64,000 bases of DNA from Flavobacterium sp. UBA7663 (GCF_002483315.1 NZ_DLHR01000006.1:46308-110307), one strand, 5' to 3'; positions 8,859 through 18,265 are shown, counted from the first letter of the stretch. Numbers and translations: made by a program. Notes: generated from the sequence alone by a model not told the origin.

Positions 8859-11321
8859 TTACAGCCTTGCAACCAATTTAATATTAAAAACTCGAGTGGT
8901 CATATAATTTGGAATTCCGTATTGCGATTTCGTATACACATCGCGCACCCAAGTATTCGTAATTGCATTTTGATTGTTGAATAAATTGAAAATTTCTAAT
9001 CCCAATGAAAATTCATTAAACGGTTTTAACCAAACTTTACTTGATTTGATTTTTTCATCTTTAAACACAAAAGAGAATCCAACATCAGCTCTGCGGTAAT
9101 CGTTCAAACGCAATTGATAGGCGTATGGATCAGCATAAGCAGGTGAACCACCCGGCAATCCTGTATTATAAACTAAATTCAGATATAATCTCAAATTTGG
9201 AATATTTGGCATATAATCTTGAAACAAAACGCCAAATTTTAATCGTTGATCGGTTGGGCGAGCAATAAAACCTTTTCCATCTTGATTTTCTTCGGTTTTT
9301 AAATAACCAAAAGTAAACCATGATTCTGTTCCTGGCACAAATTCTCCGTTTAAACGAGCATCAAACCCATAAGCGTAAGCTTCGGCATCGTTGTTAGCTC
9401 TGTAACGAATACGAACGTTATCAATTGTATACGTATTTACATCGGTAATATTTTTATAATACGCTTCAGAAACCAATTTAAACGGTCGCTTCCACATTTT
9501 AAAACTATAATCATTGCTCAAAACTACATGAACCGATTGCTGTGCTTTTACATTAGTTTGCACTACACCATCATAATCTCGTAATTCTCTATAAAACGGC
9601 GGTTGATGATATAATCCTCCTGATAATCGGAACAACATATCTTTATCCCAATTGGGCTTAAATGCAAACTGAACTCTTGGAGAAAACGTAATTTGGCTAT
9701 CGCCTTTTGGTCTTCCATCAGCATCAACTTGCCATTGATGTGCACGAACTCCAGCATTTACCCAATAGTCGTGTTCGCCTATATTTCCTCTGTAATTCCA
9801 TTGCGCATAACCAGATAATCTATTGATTCTGGTGAAATTTGTAGCTCTTACATTTTGATAAGGTGCTAATGGTCCAACATACGGATTATAAGGTTGGTCG
9901 TTTTGATAATCTAAAAGTGGGTTAGGTAATGAAAACCCAGCCGAATCTACAACTTCCCATTCTACAATTCTATCGCGAATATCTTCAAGCGTGAATTTTG
10001 CACCCCATTCAAATTGTGATTTTTCATTTAATTCGTGAAAACCTTTTACTTCAGCATTTACGATTAAAGCGTCTAAATCGTTACGAGCGTGATTTAATTG
10101 CGAACCAATTCCACGCGTAAAAACAACATCTCCAAAGGTTTCTGAACCAATATTAGCATCTACTTCGCCTAAACGATATTGAGCCAAAATATCATAATAT
10201 TCTTGTTCTTGTGTGTGATATCCTGAAAGGATAAACTTCAATTTATTTTTTTCGTTGTATTGATAAACTGCTTTCCCAGCACCAAAAAACGTTAGGTATT
10301 TATCTTTTTCTTGACCTTCATAAAAAACCAAAAGCGCAATTGGTTCATCGATAGTTCCAAAATTGGTTTGACGTGTTAAAGGTTCGTAATTGTATCTATT
10401 TTGCGAAATATTACCTAAAAAACTAAAATTCCATTTGGTTGAAGCATTGAAATTCAACAAAGTTTGCACATCAAAAAATGTGGGTCTAAAATTAGTTTCA
10501 GTTTCCTGACTGTTTACTAAAAGACTGTTATCTCTGTATCGAACACCGGTGATATTAGTCCATTTTTGATTTTTAGAAATCCCTTCAACTGTTAAACTTC
10601 CGCCTAACAAACTTGCTTCTAAACTTGCTGCAAATTGTTTTGGATTTCGATACGTGATATCTAAAACAGAAGACAATTTATCTCCGTATTTCGACTGAAA
10701 TCCTCCTGCTGAGAAATCCACATTTTGAACCAGATCAGTATTCGTGAAACTCAAACCTTCTTGTTGACCTGAACGAATTAAAAACGGACGATAGACTTCG
10801 ATTTCGTTGACATATACTAAGTTTTCATCGTAATTTCCTCCACGTACTGCATACGAAGTACTCAATTCGTTATTGGAATAAACACCTGGAAGTGTTTTGA
10901 TAATATTTTCGATTCCGGCATTGGCACCAGGAATTTTTCTAATGACTACAGGATCAATTGTGGTGACACCTTCGATACGTTTTTTACTATTTCCTGTTAC
11001 AAAAACTTCTCCAAACTCTTCTACTTTTGAATTCATAACTGGATTTAGCTCAAAATCTTCATTTGGCTTAAGATTTAATTCTAAAGTAATTTTTTTCAAT
11101 GAAACGTGTGAAAAAGTTATGGTTACTTTTGTGTTGGCTTCTACTTCCAGAAGGTAAAAACCATTTTCGTTAGAAACAGTTCCCTTGTCACCTACTTTTA
11201 CCGTTACATTTTCAACAGGATTATTAAACTCGTCTAAAATAACACCTTTAACTCTGGCTTTTTGAGCCGAAACAGTCAAAGAAAACAAACCAATAATGAA
11301 TACTAAAATTATATTTTTCAA
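8859..11321 (-). CDS. TonB-dependent outer-membrane receptor
   Basis: An 820-residue protein. The signal peptide is MKNIILVFIIGLFSLTVSAQ. Residues about 22-105 form a carboxypeptidase-like regulatory domain (RVKGVILDEFNNPVENVTV). A plug domain follows (about 115-230, with RKIPGANAGIENIIKTLPGV and YAVRGGNYDENLVYVNEIEV). The rest is a 22-strand-type beta-barrel ending in FNIKLVARL. It should import a ligand across the outer membrane using TonB energy. There is no adjacent SusD homologue, so it is not a classical polysaccharide-utilization pair. It lies 15 bases after the M23 peptidase gene and is probably co-transcribed with it. Confidence 0.93.
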   Translation of the reverse strand: MKNIILVFIIGLFSLTVSAQKARVKGVILDEFNNPVENVTVKVGDKGTVSNENGFYLLEVEANTKVTITFSHVSLKKITLELNLKPNEDFELNPVMNSKVEEFGEVFVTGNSKKRIEGVTTIDPVVIRKIPGANAGIENIIKTLPGVYSNNELSTSYAVRGGNYDENLVYVNEIEVYRPFLIRSGQQEGLSFTNTDLVQNVDFSAGGFQSKYGDKLSSVLDITYRNPKQFAASLEASLLGGSLTVEGISKNQKWTNITGVRYRDNSLLVNSQETETNFRPTFFDVQTLLNFNASTKWNFSFLGNISQNRYNYEPLTRQTNFGTIDEPIALLVFYEGQEKDKYLTFFGAGKAVYQYNEKNKLKFILSGYHTQEQEYYDILAQYRLGEVDANIGSETFGDVVFTRGIGSQLNHARNDLDALIVNAEVKGFHELNEKSQFEWGAKFTLEDIRDRIVEWEVVDSAGFSLPNPLLDYQNDQPYNPYVGPLAPYQNVRATNFTRINRLSGYAQWNYRGNIGEHDYWVNAGVRAHQWQVDADGRPKGDSQITFSPRVQFAFKPNWDKDMLFRLSGGLYHQPPFYRELRDYDGVVQTNVKAQQSVHVVLSNDYSFKMWKRPFKLVSEAYYKNITDVNTYTIDNVRIRYRANNDAEAYAYGFDARLNGEFVPGTESWFTFGYLKTEENQDGKGFIARPTDQRLKFGVLFQDYMPNIPNLRLYLNLVYNTGLPGGSPAYADPYAYQLRLNDYRRADVGFSFVFKDEKIKSSKVWLKPFNEFSLGLEIFNLFNNQNAITNTWVRDVYTKSQYGIPNYMTTRVFNIKLVARL

Positions 11322-11336
11322 AAGAATGGATTTTAA

Positions 11337-13019
11337 TTATCTAAAAAAGTAAGATTCAAAGGTAGTAGAATTTTGTAAATTATCGGTAACAACAATCTTT
11401 AAATCGTTTCTTCCTTCAACGTAAATTTTATCATCTAAATTGTGTACCAACTTTTTTGTTTTATAATCGTATTCTAACAAAATCCATTTTCCGTTCAAAT
11501 AACCGTTATAAGTATTTATATCAGATTGTAAATCGGTAACCGAAACACTTATTGTTTTTTGTGTTGACAACGTTTTACCTTCTACAAAATTTACGTTGTA
11601 AATTCTTGGTGGCGTTACATCTTGAGCCAGTTTATATTTTCCTAATGTTTTGGTTTTTATAGAAAATGTATTCCCTTTTCGATATGTTTTATTGTAATCT
11701 AACTTATAACCATCTAATGTTGCGATATAGGTTTTTGCCAATTGTTCTTCCGATAACCCTTGTACATCATTAAAAGTAATTGTAATGTTTTTGTGAACCG
11801 GAACACTATCATCATGCAACGTTAGGATATCGTTACTAACATCAAAATTCAAATAGAAATTAGAATAAAATGCATTTTCTGGAATTTGAACTGAAACATT
11901 ATTTTTCTCAAAAATAGCTTCATTTTTAGCTTTTACGAAGTAAGGTGTTTTTTGGAAAGTTTTTTCAATTTTAGCCTCTTGATAAGCAAACTCTATTGGA
12001 ATTACTAATTCTACTTTATTACCATGAAAGTCGAACAACTCTACTCGATACGTATAATTTGTTCCAGGTTGCACTTTTATAATTCCATCTTTTTTATTTC
12101 CAGCTACGATAGAAAGTGGATAATCTGATATTTGAAATAATTTTTGAACGCGTTGTCCCATCAAATGAAAACGTTCGTAATCGATAAAATTATTAATGTA
12201 TCTCGATTCATCAAACGCAAAACCATCAAAACCATATTGGTACTGCAAAACTCCGTTTAAATACGCTTTTACTTTGTACAATCCGTTTTTATTGTAAGCA
12301 TTGGTACAAAAATCGTAGGCATTAATTCCAAAAGCCACTTTTCCATCGGCCTTTACTTTTACTCCTAAATAACTTCCATCGGCTTGTTTAGAAAATGAAA
12401 TATTAATAGGTTTTTGAGAATTATTAACTGTTGTAGAATCTAAAGGATAAGCTACAAGTCCTTGAATAACAGGTTTTCTCTCATCTTTAATTATTTTTTT
12501 GAATCCAAAATGCATCGGATTTAAAATTTCTTCCGATTTGGTGTTTCTAAATTCAAAATGTAAATGAGGACCACCACTTCCACCAGAATTTCCTGTAAAA
12601 GCAATTACGTCTCCTTTTTTTACTGGTAATTCTGTTGGGTACAAATACATTTCAACTTCATAGGATTGTTCTTTGTACTGTCTTGCTTTAATAAAAGATT
12701 CGATAGCACCATTGGCTTTTTGCAAATGTCCGTAAACCGATGTGTAGCCATTTGGATGTGTAACATAAATCGCTTTTCCGTATCCGAAGGTTGAAATTTT
12801 TATTCTAGAAACGTAACCATCACCCGCGGCATAAACGGGTAAGCCTTCAACACCTTTGGTTTTAAAATCTAAACCGGAATGAAAATGATTACTTCGTAAT
12901 TCTCCAAAAGAACCCGATACATCAAGTGGTACATCTAAAGGAGATTGGAAGTAATCTTGAGGATAATCCTGACTAAAAATAAAGAGTGGGGCGAATAAAA
13001 TGGCTAATACTAATCTCAT
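11337..13019 (-). CDS. M23 family metallopeptidase (LytM-type)
   Basis: A 560-residue exported protein. The N-terminal signal is MRLVLAILFAPLFIFSQD. The zinc-binding LytM motifs are HFHSGLDFKT (near 46-55) and HLHFEFR (near 151-157), so the catalytic domain lies at the N-terminal end. About 380 residues of beta-rich sequence follow. By family it cuts peptidoglycan cross-links or related peptides in the periplasm; all metal ligands are present, so it is likely active. It is first in a same-strand run with the TonB-dependent receptor and the lipoprotein. Confidence 0.9.
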   Translation of the reverse strand: MRLVLAILFAPLFIFSQDYPQDYFQSPLDVPLDVSGSFGELRSNHFHSGLDFKTKGVEGLPVYAAGDGYVSRIKISTFGYGKAIYVTHPNGYTSVYGHLQKANGAIESFIKARQYKEQSYEVEMYLYPTELPVKKGDVIAFTGNSGGSGGPHLHFEFRNTKSEEILNPMHFGFKKIIKDERKPVIQGLVAYPLDSTTVNNSQKPINISFSKQADGSYLGVKVKADGKVAFGINAYDFCTNAYNKNGLYKVKAYLNGVLQYQYGFDGFAFDESRYINNFIDYERFHLMGQRVQKLFQISDYPLSIVAGNKKDGIIKVQPGTNYTYRVELFDFHGNKVELVIPIEFAYQEAKIEKTFQKTPYFVKAKNEAIFEKNNVSVQIPENAFYSNFYLNFDVSNDILTLHDDSVPVHKNITITFNDVQGLSEEQLAKTYIATLDGYKLDYNKTYRKGNTFSIKTKTLGKYKLAQDVTPPRIYNVNFVEGKTLSTQKTISVSVTDLQSDINTYNGYLNGKWILLEYDYKTKKLVHNLDDKIYVEGRNDLKIVVTDNLQNSTTFESYFFR

Positions 13020-13152
13020 AGTGCTTGTGTTTAGTGCTAAAATACTAAAATAATTTTATATAAAGTAAACAAAAACCATACCTATAATAATTATTTAATA
13101 ATCAAATAGTTACAAATAATAAAAATTAATTCACAAAATTTAGTAAAAAGTA

Positions 13153-13183
13153 TTGTTATTTTTGAATACTAATGCTAACTTTG
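13153..13183 (+). promoter_or_regulatory. promoter of the zapA operon
   Basis: A -33 TTG (13153-13155) is separated by 20 bases from an exact -7 element, TAACTTTG (13176-13183). Transcription would start near 13190, about 22 bases before the first gene. Confidence 0.55.
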
Positions 13184-13211
13184 TGAAATATTGAAATGAA
13201 TTCTATCATTA

Positions 13212-13502
13212 ATGAATGGATTATCTGAATTAATTGATTCTCTCGAAGTTAAATTTTTTAAGCTCAACCAGAAAGTGGCACAGCTTGAAATGAAAAACCA
13301 AGAGTTGCAAGACGAATTGTTGCTTTCTAAAAAAAATCAACAACAGCAATCAGGTGAAATTGAAACCCTGAAGAACCAATTAGATACTCTAAAAATGGTA
13401 AACTCATTACTAGGCAGTGAAGAAAATAAACGAGAAACAAAACTCAAAATAAATTCATTAATCAGAGAAATCGATTATTGTATAGCCCAACTTTCAGATT
13501 AG
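13212..13502 (+). CDS. small coiled-coil protein upstream of zapA
   Basis: A 96-residue protein, predicted to be almost entirely helical coiled coil: residues 5-70 carry heptad-like leucines and many Gln, Glu and Lys. It has no signal or membrane segment. It lies 7 bases before zapA and shares its promoter. A small coiled-coil protein directly upstream of zapA suggests a division-associated partner, comparable in idea to ZapB, but I see no homology that proves this. Confidence 0.7.
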   Translation: MNGLSELIDSLEVKFFKLNQKVAQLEMKNQELQDELLLSKKNQQQQSGEIETLKNQLDTLKMVNSLLGSEENKRETKLKINSLIREIDYCIAQLSD

Positions 13503-13509
13503 AAAGCTC

Positions 13510-13803
13510 ATGAGTGAAAAACTGAAAATTAAAATATCAATAGCAGATCGTGTGTATCCCTTAACTGTGGAACCATCACAAGAAGAAGGACTAAGAAGTG
13601 CTTCAAAAAAAATAGATGCTATGATTAAACAGTTTGAACAAAGCTATGCTGTAAGAGACAAACAAGATGTTTTAGCCATGTGTGCTTTGCAATTTGCAGC
13701 ACAAGTAGAGCAAAAACAAATTAGCAAATCTCAAGACAATGAAACCAACATAACCAGATTGCAAAATTTGGATAAAAAATTGAGCGAGTTACTCTCAAAA
13801 TAA
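13510..13803 (+). CDS. zapA: cell division protein ZapA
   Basis: A 97-residue ZapA: an N-terminal beta domain (KLKIKISIADRVYPLTVEPS), the conserved helix EEGLRSASKKIDAMIKQFEQ, and a C-terminal coiled coil that makes the dimer and tetramer. It binds and bundles FtsZ at the division ring in the cytosol. The central helix includes the family-typical DVLAMCALQFA. It is followed by a structured RNA locus and then rny, an arrangement that supports the call. Confidence 0.9.
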   Translation: MSEKLKIKISIADRVYPLTVEPSQEEGLRSASKKIDAMIKQFEQSYAVRDKQDVLAMCALQFAAQVEQKQISKSQDNETNITRLQNLDKKLSELLSK

Positions 13804-13830
13804 ATACGTTCTTACATCATAAATACGATA

Positions 13831-13990
13831 CTGCCTACATTAGTATATATTTGATAAACTCAACACTAACAAATTAAACGAGTGAATCTTTGCAACTATA
13901 ACAGGCCCTTAAGTGGGAAGTTTGAACTGCAGGTTAGCTCAAATCTTGTATAACAGAGTTTATACAAACACCTAATGTAGGCTTTTTTTA
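13831..13990 (+). ncRNA. ssrS: 6S RNA (candidate ssrS)
   Basis: The 207-base gap between zapA and rny holds a structured RNA. Its ends pair perfectly: GCCTACATTAG at 13833-13843 with CTAATGTAGGC at 13972-13982, followed by a T run. Inside are a small hairpin CCCTTAAGTGGG (13906-13917) and an 8-bp hairpin with TTGTATAA and TTATACAA arms (13946-13967). Length (about 155), a long closing stem with a large inner bubble, and location after zapA fit 6S RNA, which sequesters RNA polymerase holoenzyme in stationary phase. The extra 8-bp hairpin is not typical. Exact ends are uncertain. Confidence 0.65.
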
Positions 13991-14010
13991 TATAATTTTT
14001 TAACACACAT

Positions 14011-15573
14011 ATGGACATACTAAGTATAATAATTGGAATTGTTGTTGGTCTTGCTGGAGGTTTTGGAATCGCTAAATTTTTAGAGAAAAGCAATGTTTCA
14101 AACCTTATTAAAAACGCAAAAAAAGAAGCAGGTTCAATTTTAAAAGACGCTAAAGCTGAAGCTGAAGCAACCAAAAAAGAGAAAATCCTACAAGCTAAAG
14201 AAAAGTTTTTAGAACTAAAAGCAGAACACGAACAAGTAATTTTAGCTAGAGATAAAAAAACAGCAGAAGCTGAAAAAAGAACAAGAGACAAAGAATCTCA
14301 AATTTCTAATGAATTAGCTAAAGCGAAAAAAGTAAATGATGAAGCTGAAGCTAAAATTGCTGAATATTCAACTAAAATTGAACTTTTAGACAAAAAACAA
14401 CAAGAAATAGACAAACTTCACAAAAGTCAGGTAGAACAATTAGAAGTAATTTCTGGTTTATCGGCTGAAGAGGCTAAAGAACAATTGGTAGAAAGCTTAA
14501 AAGCAGAAGCCAAAACAAATGCAATGTCATTCATCCAAGACACGGTTGAAGAAGCAAAAATGACAGCGCATCAAGAAGCTAAGAAAATCATCATTAGCAC
14601 TATTCAACGTGTAGGTACTGAAGAAGCAGTAGAAAACTGTGTATCGGTATTTAATATTGAATCTGATGATGTTAAAGGTAGAATCATTGGTCGCGAAGGT
14701 CGTAACATTAGAGCCTTAGAAGCTGCAACTGGAGTTGAAATCATTGTTGATGACACACCAGAAGCTATCATCTTATCTTGTTTTGATCCTGTAAGAAGAG
14801 AAATAGCTCGTTTAGCACTTCACAAATTAGTAACTGACGGACGTATTCACCCAGCTCGTATTGAAGAAGTGGTAGCTAAAACAGCTAAACAAATTGACGA
14901 AGAGATTATCGAAACTGGAAAACGTACGGTTATTGATTTAGGAATCCACGGATTACACCCTGAATTAATTAAAGTAGTAGGAAGAATGAAATACCGTTCA
15001 TCATACGGACAAAACTTATTACAACACTCAAGAGAAGTTGCTAAGTTATGTGGTATCATGGCGGCTGAATTAGGATTAAACGTTAAATTAGCTAAAAGAG
15101 CTGGTTTATTACACGATATTGGAAAAGTACCTGATACAGAAAGTGAATTACCTCACGCAATCTTAGGTATGCAATGGGCTGAGAAATATGGCGAAAAAGA
15201 AGAAGTTTGTAACGCTATTGGAGCTCACCACGACGAAATCGAAATGAAATCATTGATTTCTCCAATTATCCAAGTTTGTGATGCTATTTCTGGAGCACGC
15301 CCTGGAGCAAGAAGACAAGTATTAGATTCTTATATCCAACGTTTAAAAGATTTAGAAGATATCGCTTTCGGATTCAACGGAGTGAAAAACGCTTATGCAA
15401 TTCAGGCAGGTAGAGAATTACGTGTTATTGTAGAAAGTGAAAAAGTATCTGATGATGCTGCAGTAAACTTATCGTTCGATATTTCTCAAAAAATTCAAAC
15501 TGAAATGACATATCCTGGTCAAGTGAAAATTACGGTTATTCGTGAAACTAGAGCAGTGAATATTGCAAAATAA
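14011..15573 (+). CDS. rny: ribonuclease Y
   Basis: A 520-residue membrane-tethered endoribonuclease that starts mRNA decay. It has an N-terminal membrane helix (about 3-24), a long charged coiled coil (about 30-195), a KH RNA-binding domain with GRIIGREGRNIRALE (near 224-238), and an HD domain with LLHDIGK carrying the metal-binding His-Asp pair. Its length is standard. It follows the 6S-like RNA and precedes a bidirectional terminator. Confidence 0.96.
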   Translation: MDILSIIIGIVVGLAGGFGIAKFLEKSNVSNLIKNAKKEAGSILKDAKAEAEATKKEKILQAKEKFLELKAEHEQVILARDKKTAEAEKRTRDKESQISNELAKAKKVNDEAEAKIAEYSTKIELLDKKQQEIDKLHKSQVEQLEVISGLSAEEAKEQLVESLKAEAKTNAMSFIQDTVEEAKMTAHQEAKKIIISTIQRVGTEEAVENCVSVFNIESDDVKGRIIGREGRNIRALEAATGVEIIVDDTPEAIILSCFDPVRREIARLALHKLVTDGRIHPARIEEVVAKTAKQIDEEIIETGKRTVIDLGIHGLHPELIKVVGRMKYRSSYGQNLLQHSREVAKLCGIMAAELGLNVKLAKRAGLLHDIGKVPDTESELPHAILGMQWAEKYGEKEEVCNAIGAHHDEIEMKSLISPIIQVCDAISGARPGARRQVLDSYIQRLKDLEDIAFGFNGVKNAYAIQAGRELRVIVESEKVSDDAAVNLSFDISQKIQTEMTYPGQVKITVIRETRAVNIAK

Positions 15574-15600
15574 TATTTTAGTCGCAGTTGACAGATAAAA

Positions 15601-15634
15601 AAAAGATGTTTCAATTTTGAAACATCTTTTTTTT
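15601..15634. terminator. bidirectional terminator between rny and xerD
   Basis: A perfect stem, AAAAGATGTTTCA with TGAAACATCTTTT, has a 4-base loop and T runs on both strands, serving the convergent rny and xerD genes. Confidence 0.8.
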
Positions 15635-15646
15635 GCATGTTATAGT

Positions 15647-15669
15647 ACTGTGACTGAAAACTGAGACTG
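15647..15669. repeat. dispersed intergenic repeat (copy 1)
   Basis: ACTGTGACTGAAAACTGAG here nearly repeats the right arm of the inverted repeat at 22643-22686. It is probably one member of a dispersed intergenic family. Confidence 0.55.
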
Positions 15670-15673
15670 TTAA

Positions 15674-16573
15674 CTATTTACGTGGATGATAATTATTCAA
15701 AACTTCCGACAAGAATTTTCTATCCAAATGCATATACACTTCGGTAGTAGTAATCGATTCGTGACCGAGCATTAATTGTATAGAGCGTAAATCGGCACCA
15801 TTTTCTAATAAATGAGTTGCAAAGGAATGTCTGAATGTATGTGGACTTATTGTTTTATTTAAGTTGATTTTTACCGCTAAATCTTTTATAATCGTAAAAA
15901 CCATCGCACGCGTTAATTGCCTTCCTCTCCTATTTAGAAAAAGCGTATCCTCATGCCCTTTTTGCACCGGATAATGCACTCGTATCAGATTTAAATAAGA
16001 AGTAATATATTTAATTGTAGAGCTCCCTACAGGCACAAAACGTTGTTTATTTCCTTTTCCTGTAATTTTAATAAACCCTTCTTCAAAAAATAAATCTGAA
16101 ATCTTTAAACCCACCAATTCCGAAACACGCAAACCACAACTGTATAACGTTTCCAGCATAGCTCTGTTGCGCTCGCCTTCTGGAGTAGATAAATCTATTG
16201 CCGAGATTAACGCATCAATTTCCTCAGTAGCTAAAGTATCAGGTAATTTTCTGCCAGTTTTTGGCACTTCTATTAATTCTAATGGAGTGTCTTTCCTATA
16301 ATCTTCGAAAACTAAGTAATTAAAAAAACTCTTTAATCCAGAAATGACGCGTGATTGACTACGAGCATTGACTTTTGATGAAATTTCGTAAATGAATTGC
16401 TGAATAGTTTCTTCAGAAATTTGAATTGGAGAAACGGTAATCTCGTGCTGATGTAAGAACAACACTAATTTTTCGATATCAAACGTATAATTTTCAATGG
16501 TATTCTTTGAAAGACCACGTTCTAATCGCAGATAATTTTGATATTCTTTAATGTATGATTGCCAAGTGCTCAT
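15674..16573 (-). CDS. xerD: tyrosine recombinase XerD
   Basis: A 299-residue XerC/D-type recombinase. The N-terminal SAM-like DNA-binding domain (about 1-90) starts MSTWQSYIKEYQNYLRLERG. The catalytic domain holds the Arg in YSCGLRVSELVGL, HTFRHSFATHLL, LGHESITTTEVYMHLD with the final His and the Tyr nucleophile. Length and surroundings (core chromosome) indicate the housekeeping recombinase that resolves chromosome dimers at dif rather than an element integrase. Which of XerC or XerD it is rests on overall likeness. Confidence 0.88.
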   Translation of the reverse strand: MSTWQSYIKEYQNYLRLERGLSKNTIENYTFDIEKLVLFLHQHEITVSPIQISEETIQQFIYEISSKVNARSQSRVISGLKSFFNYLVFEDYRKDTPLELIEVPKTGRKLPDTLATEEIDALISAIDLSTPEGERNRAMLETLYSCGLRVSELVGLKISDLFFEEGFIKITGKGNKQRFVPVGSSTIKYITSYLNLIRVHYPVQKGHEDTLFLNRRGRQLTRAMVFTIIKDLAVKINLNKTISPHTFRHSFATHLLENGADLRSIQLMLGHESITTTEVYMHLDRKFLSEVLNNYHPRK

Positions 16574-16601
16574 ATTTCAAATGTAAGCAATTTAACACAA
16601 T

Positions 16602-16626
16602 AAAAAAATCCCGAATAATCGGGATT
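16602..16626 (-). terminator. terminator after the 16.6-kb beta-barrel gene
   Basis: AATCCCGA and TCGGGATT form an 8-bp stem with a 4-base loop. On the minus strand it is followed by seven T. It lies 21 bases past the stop codon of the gene at 16648. Confidence 0.75.
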
Positions 16627-16647
16627 AAAATAATTTTTATACTGAAA

Positions 16648-17232
16648 CTACAATTTAAAAACTCCACCAATATTAAATGCACTATAAGCATTTTTAATTG
16701 TAAAATCACTATCCTTAGGAACTTCAGAAAGACCTGTCATTCCTTGAAAATCAATCAATATACTTATTTTTTCACTAACTTCAATCTTATATCCAATACC
16801 GTAAGCTAAACCAAATTGAAAAATATTCGCTAAATCTTTAATATCTTCACCATCACCTTTTGCAGACATTAAAAATCCAAAACTTGGCCCGAAATTTAAA
16901 TTCCATTTTCTTGTAGAACCAAAATGCCAATTCGCATTTACCGGAACAGATAAATAATTCAACTTTTCCTCATAACTTGAACTAAGTTTTGACCCCATTG
17001 TTTGATAATGCAATCCCGAACGTAAACTCCATCTATCATTGAAAAAATAATCTGCACCCACACCAAATGTAACACTTGATATTGAAGAATTATTTAAATT
17101 TTCTTCACCATAGTAGTTAGCACTTGAATAACCAATTTGAGGAATTAACTCGATTGCACCTTTTTCTCTATTTTGTGCATTTGTAAATCCGAAAACCATT
17201 ACTCCTAATGCAGCAAATACCATTTTTTTCAT
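16648..17232 (-). CDS. small outer-membrane beta-barrel protein
   Basis: Starting at 17232 gives a clean signal peptide, MKKMVFAALGVMVFGFTNAQ. The longer reading from 17277 would put 15 polar residues before it. The mature protein (about 175 residues) alternates polar and hydrophobic residues in beta-strands and ends in a hydrophobic strand (AYSAFNIGGVFKL), as in eight-stranded OmpW/PorT-type barrels. There is no plug or peptidoglycan-binding domain. It lies next to another small barrel gene on the same strand, but each has its own terminator. Function unknown. Confidence 0.8.
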   Translation of the reverse strand: MKKMVFAALGVMVFGFTNAQNREKGAIELIPQIGYSSANYYGEENLNNSSISSVTFGVGADYFFNDRWSLRSGLHYQTMGSKLSSSYEEKLNYLSVPVNANWHFGSTRKWNLNFGPSFGFLMSAKGDGEDIKDLANIFQFGLAYGIGYKIEVSEKISILIDFQGMTGLSEVPKDSDFTIKNAYSAFNIGGVFKL

Positions 17233-17320
17233 TATACTATTTTTAAAGTTTGTGCAAATGTAAGAAAACTTACTCATTAAAGAAATATATCCGACGAAAT
17301 AAACAAAAAATAGATAAACA

Positions 17321-17347
17321 AAAAAATCCCGCCGAAGCGGGATTTTT
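17321..17347. terminator. terminator after the 17.4-kb beta-barrel gene
   Basis: AAAAATCCCGC and GCGGGATTTTT form a perfect stem with a CGAA loop, 20 bases past the stop codon of the gene at 17367. It is nearly symmetric and could work both ways. Confidence 0.8.
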
Positions 17348-17366
17348 GACTTATTTGTTTTACAAA

Positions 17367-17960
17367 TTAGAATTTGTAGTTAACTCCGAAAGTAACTGCT
17401 CTCCAGTCTCCACCGAAAGAGAAATTGTTAGTTTTGTCAACTCCACTTCCACCACCGTTATCGTTAGAAGAGTAACCTAATACAGCTACACCAGCTTCGA
17501 TAGAGAAGTTAGAAGATACGAAGTAGTTTAAACCAGCTCCTAAACCTAAACCTAATTCAGCTTCAGTATAATCAGTAGCTAATTTATCTTCCATAGAAGA
17601 ATAATCTAAACCTAACTGAGCGAATAAAGAAAATTTAGACGCAGGAGTAAAATAGTAACGACCAAAAGCACCAACTGTGAAACCAGCATCATCTTGAGTA
17701 TCACCACCAGCATTTTCAGCTTTGTCAGCTTTGTAACCTAATTTACCACCAATTGCGATGTTTTCAGTTAAGAAATAACCAACTTGTGGAGCGATTTCGA
17801 AAGAACTAGATTTCACATCACCTGTTTTTTCAGATCCTAATGTAAAAGCACCAGTTACAAAAACATCACCTTTAGCAAAACCTTCGTTTGCTTTTTCTTC
17901 TTGTGCGTTAGCAAAACCAAAAGCTAATAATGCTACAGCAGATAATAAAACTTTTTTCAT
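17367..17960 (-). CDS. outer-membrane beta-barrel protein (porin family)
   Basis: A 197-residue protein with signal peptide MKKVLLSAVALLAFGFANAQ and a glycine-rich beta-barrel ending in WRAVTFGVNYKF, the aromatic C-terminal strand that the BAM machinery recognises. Its coding DNA is visibly less AT-rich than that of its neighbours and uses few codons repeatedly, as in highly expressed genes. A strong -7 element (17989-17996) and a strong terminator fit an abundant outer-membrane protein. Specific function unknown. Confidence 0.82.
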   Translation of the reverse strand: MKKVLLSAVALLAFGFANAQEEKANEGFAKGDVFVTGAFTLGSEKTGDVKSSSFEIAPQVGYFLTENIAIGGKLGYKADKAENAGGDTQDDAGFTVGAFGRYYFTPASKFSLFAQLGLDYSSMEDKLATDYTEAELGLGLGAGLNYFVSSNFSIEAGVAVLGYSSNDNGGGSGVDKTNNFSFGGDWRAVTFGVNYKF

Positions 17961-18265
17961 GTTTAGTTTAAATTTAAAGTTAATAGGGCAAATTTATAGC
18001 ATTTTTCTACACAAAATAACAAATTTTGTTATGTTATTAACAAATTTATTAACAAGTAAAACAAAAAATACTCATAATCAAGCACTTGAGAATTAAAAAA
18101 AAATAAAATTTAAAGTTTTTTTAATAAAAAAACCATCCTAAATAAAATTCAAAAAAAACATAAATAGCTGACAATCAATTAAATCCAAAAAACGTTAAAA
18201 TATGCATTTCGTCGGTAATTATACTAAAAAGCGCTAGCAAGCGTTACTTAAGAAAACTATTCAAT
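17961..18265. other. divergent intergenic region between two porin-like genes
   Basis: This 305-base AT-rich gap between divergent genes holds the -7 element for the leftward porin gene, a 17-bp palindrome ATAACAAATTTTGTTAT at 18016-18032 near that promoter's -33 region, and a GCGCTAGCAAGCG motif near 18231-18243 before the rightward gene. I see no open frame of useful length. Confidence 0.5.
17989..17996 (-). promoter_or_regulatory. -7 promoter element of the 17.4-kb porin gene
   Basis: It reads TAAATTTG on the minus strand, an exact consensus match 28 bases before the start codon. Confidence 0.55.

Noticed and set aside
13896..14291. 131-residue minus-strand frame across the 6S-like RNA and the start of rny
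   Set aside because: It is antisense to a firm gene and a structured RNA, with a composition typical of a shadow frame.
15674..16573. XerD-like gene as an element integrase
   Set aside because: Its 299-residue length, core-genome neighbours and lack of an adjacent tRNA or repeats fit the chromosomal dimer-resolution recombinase.
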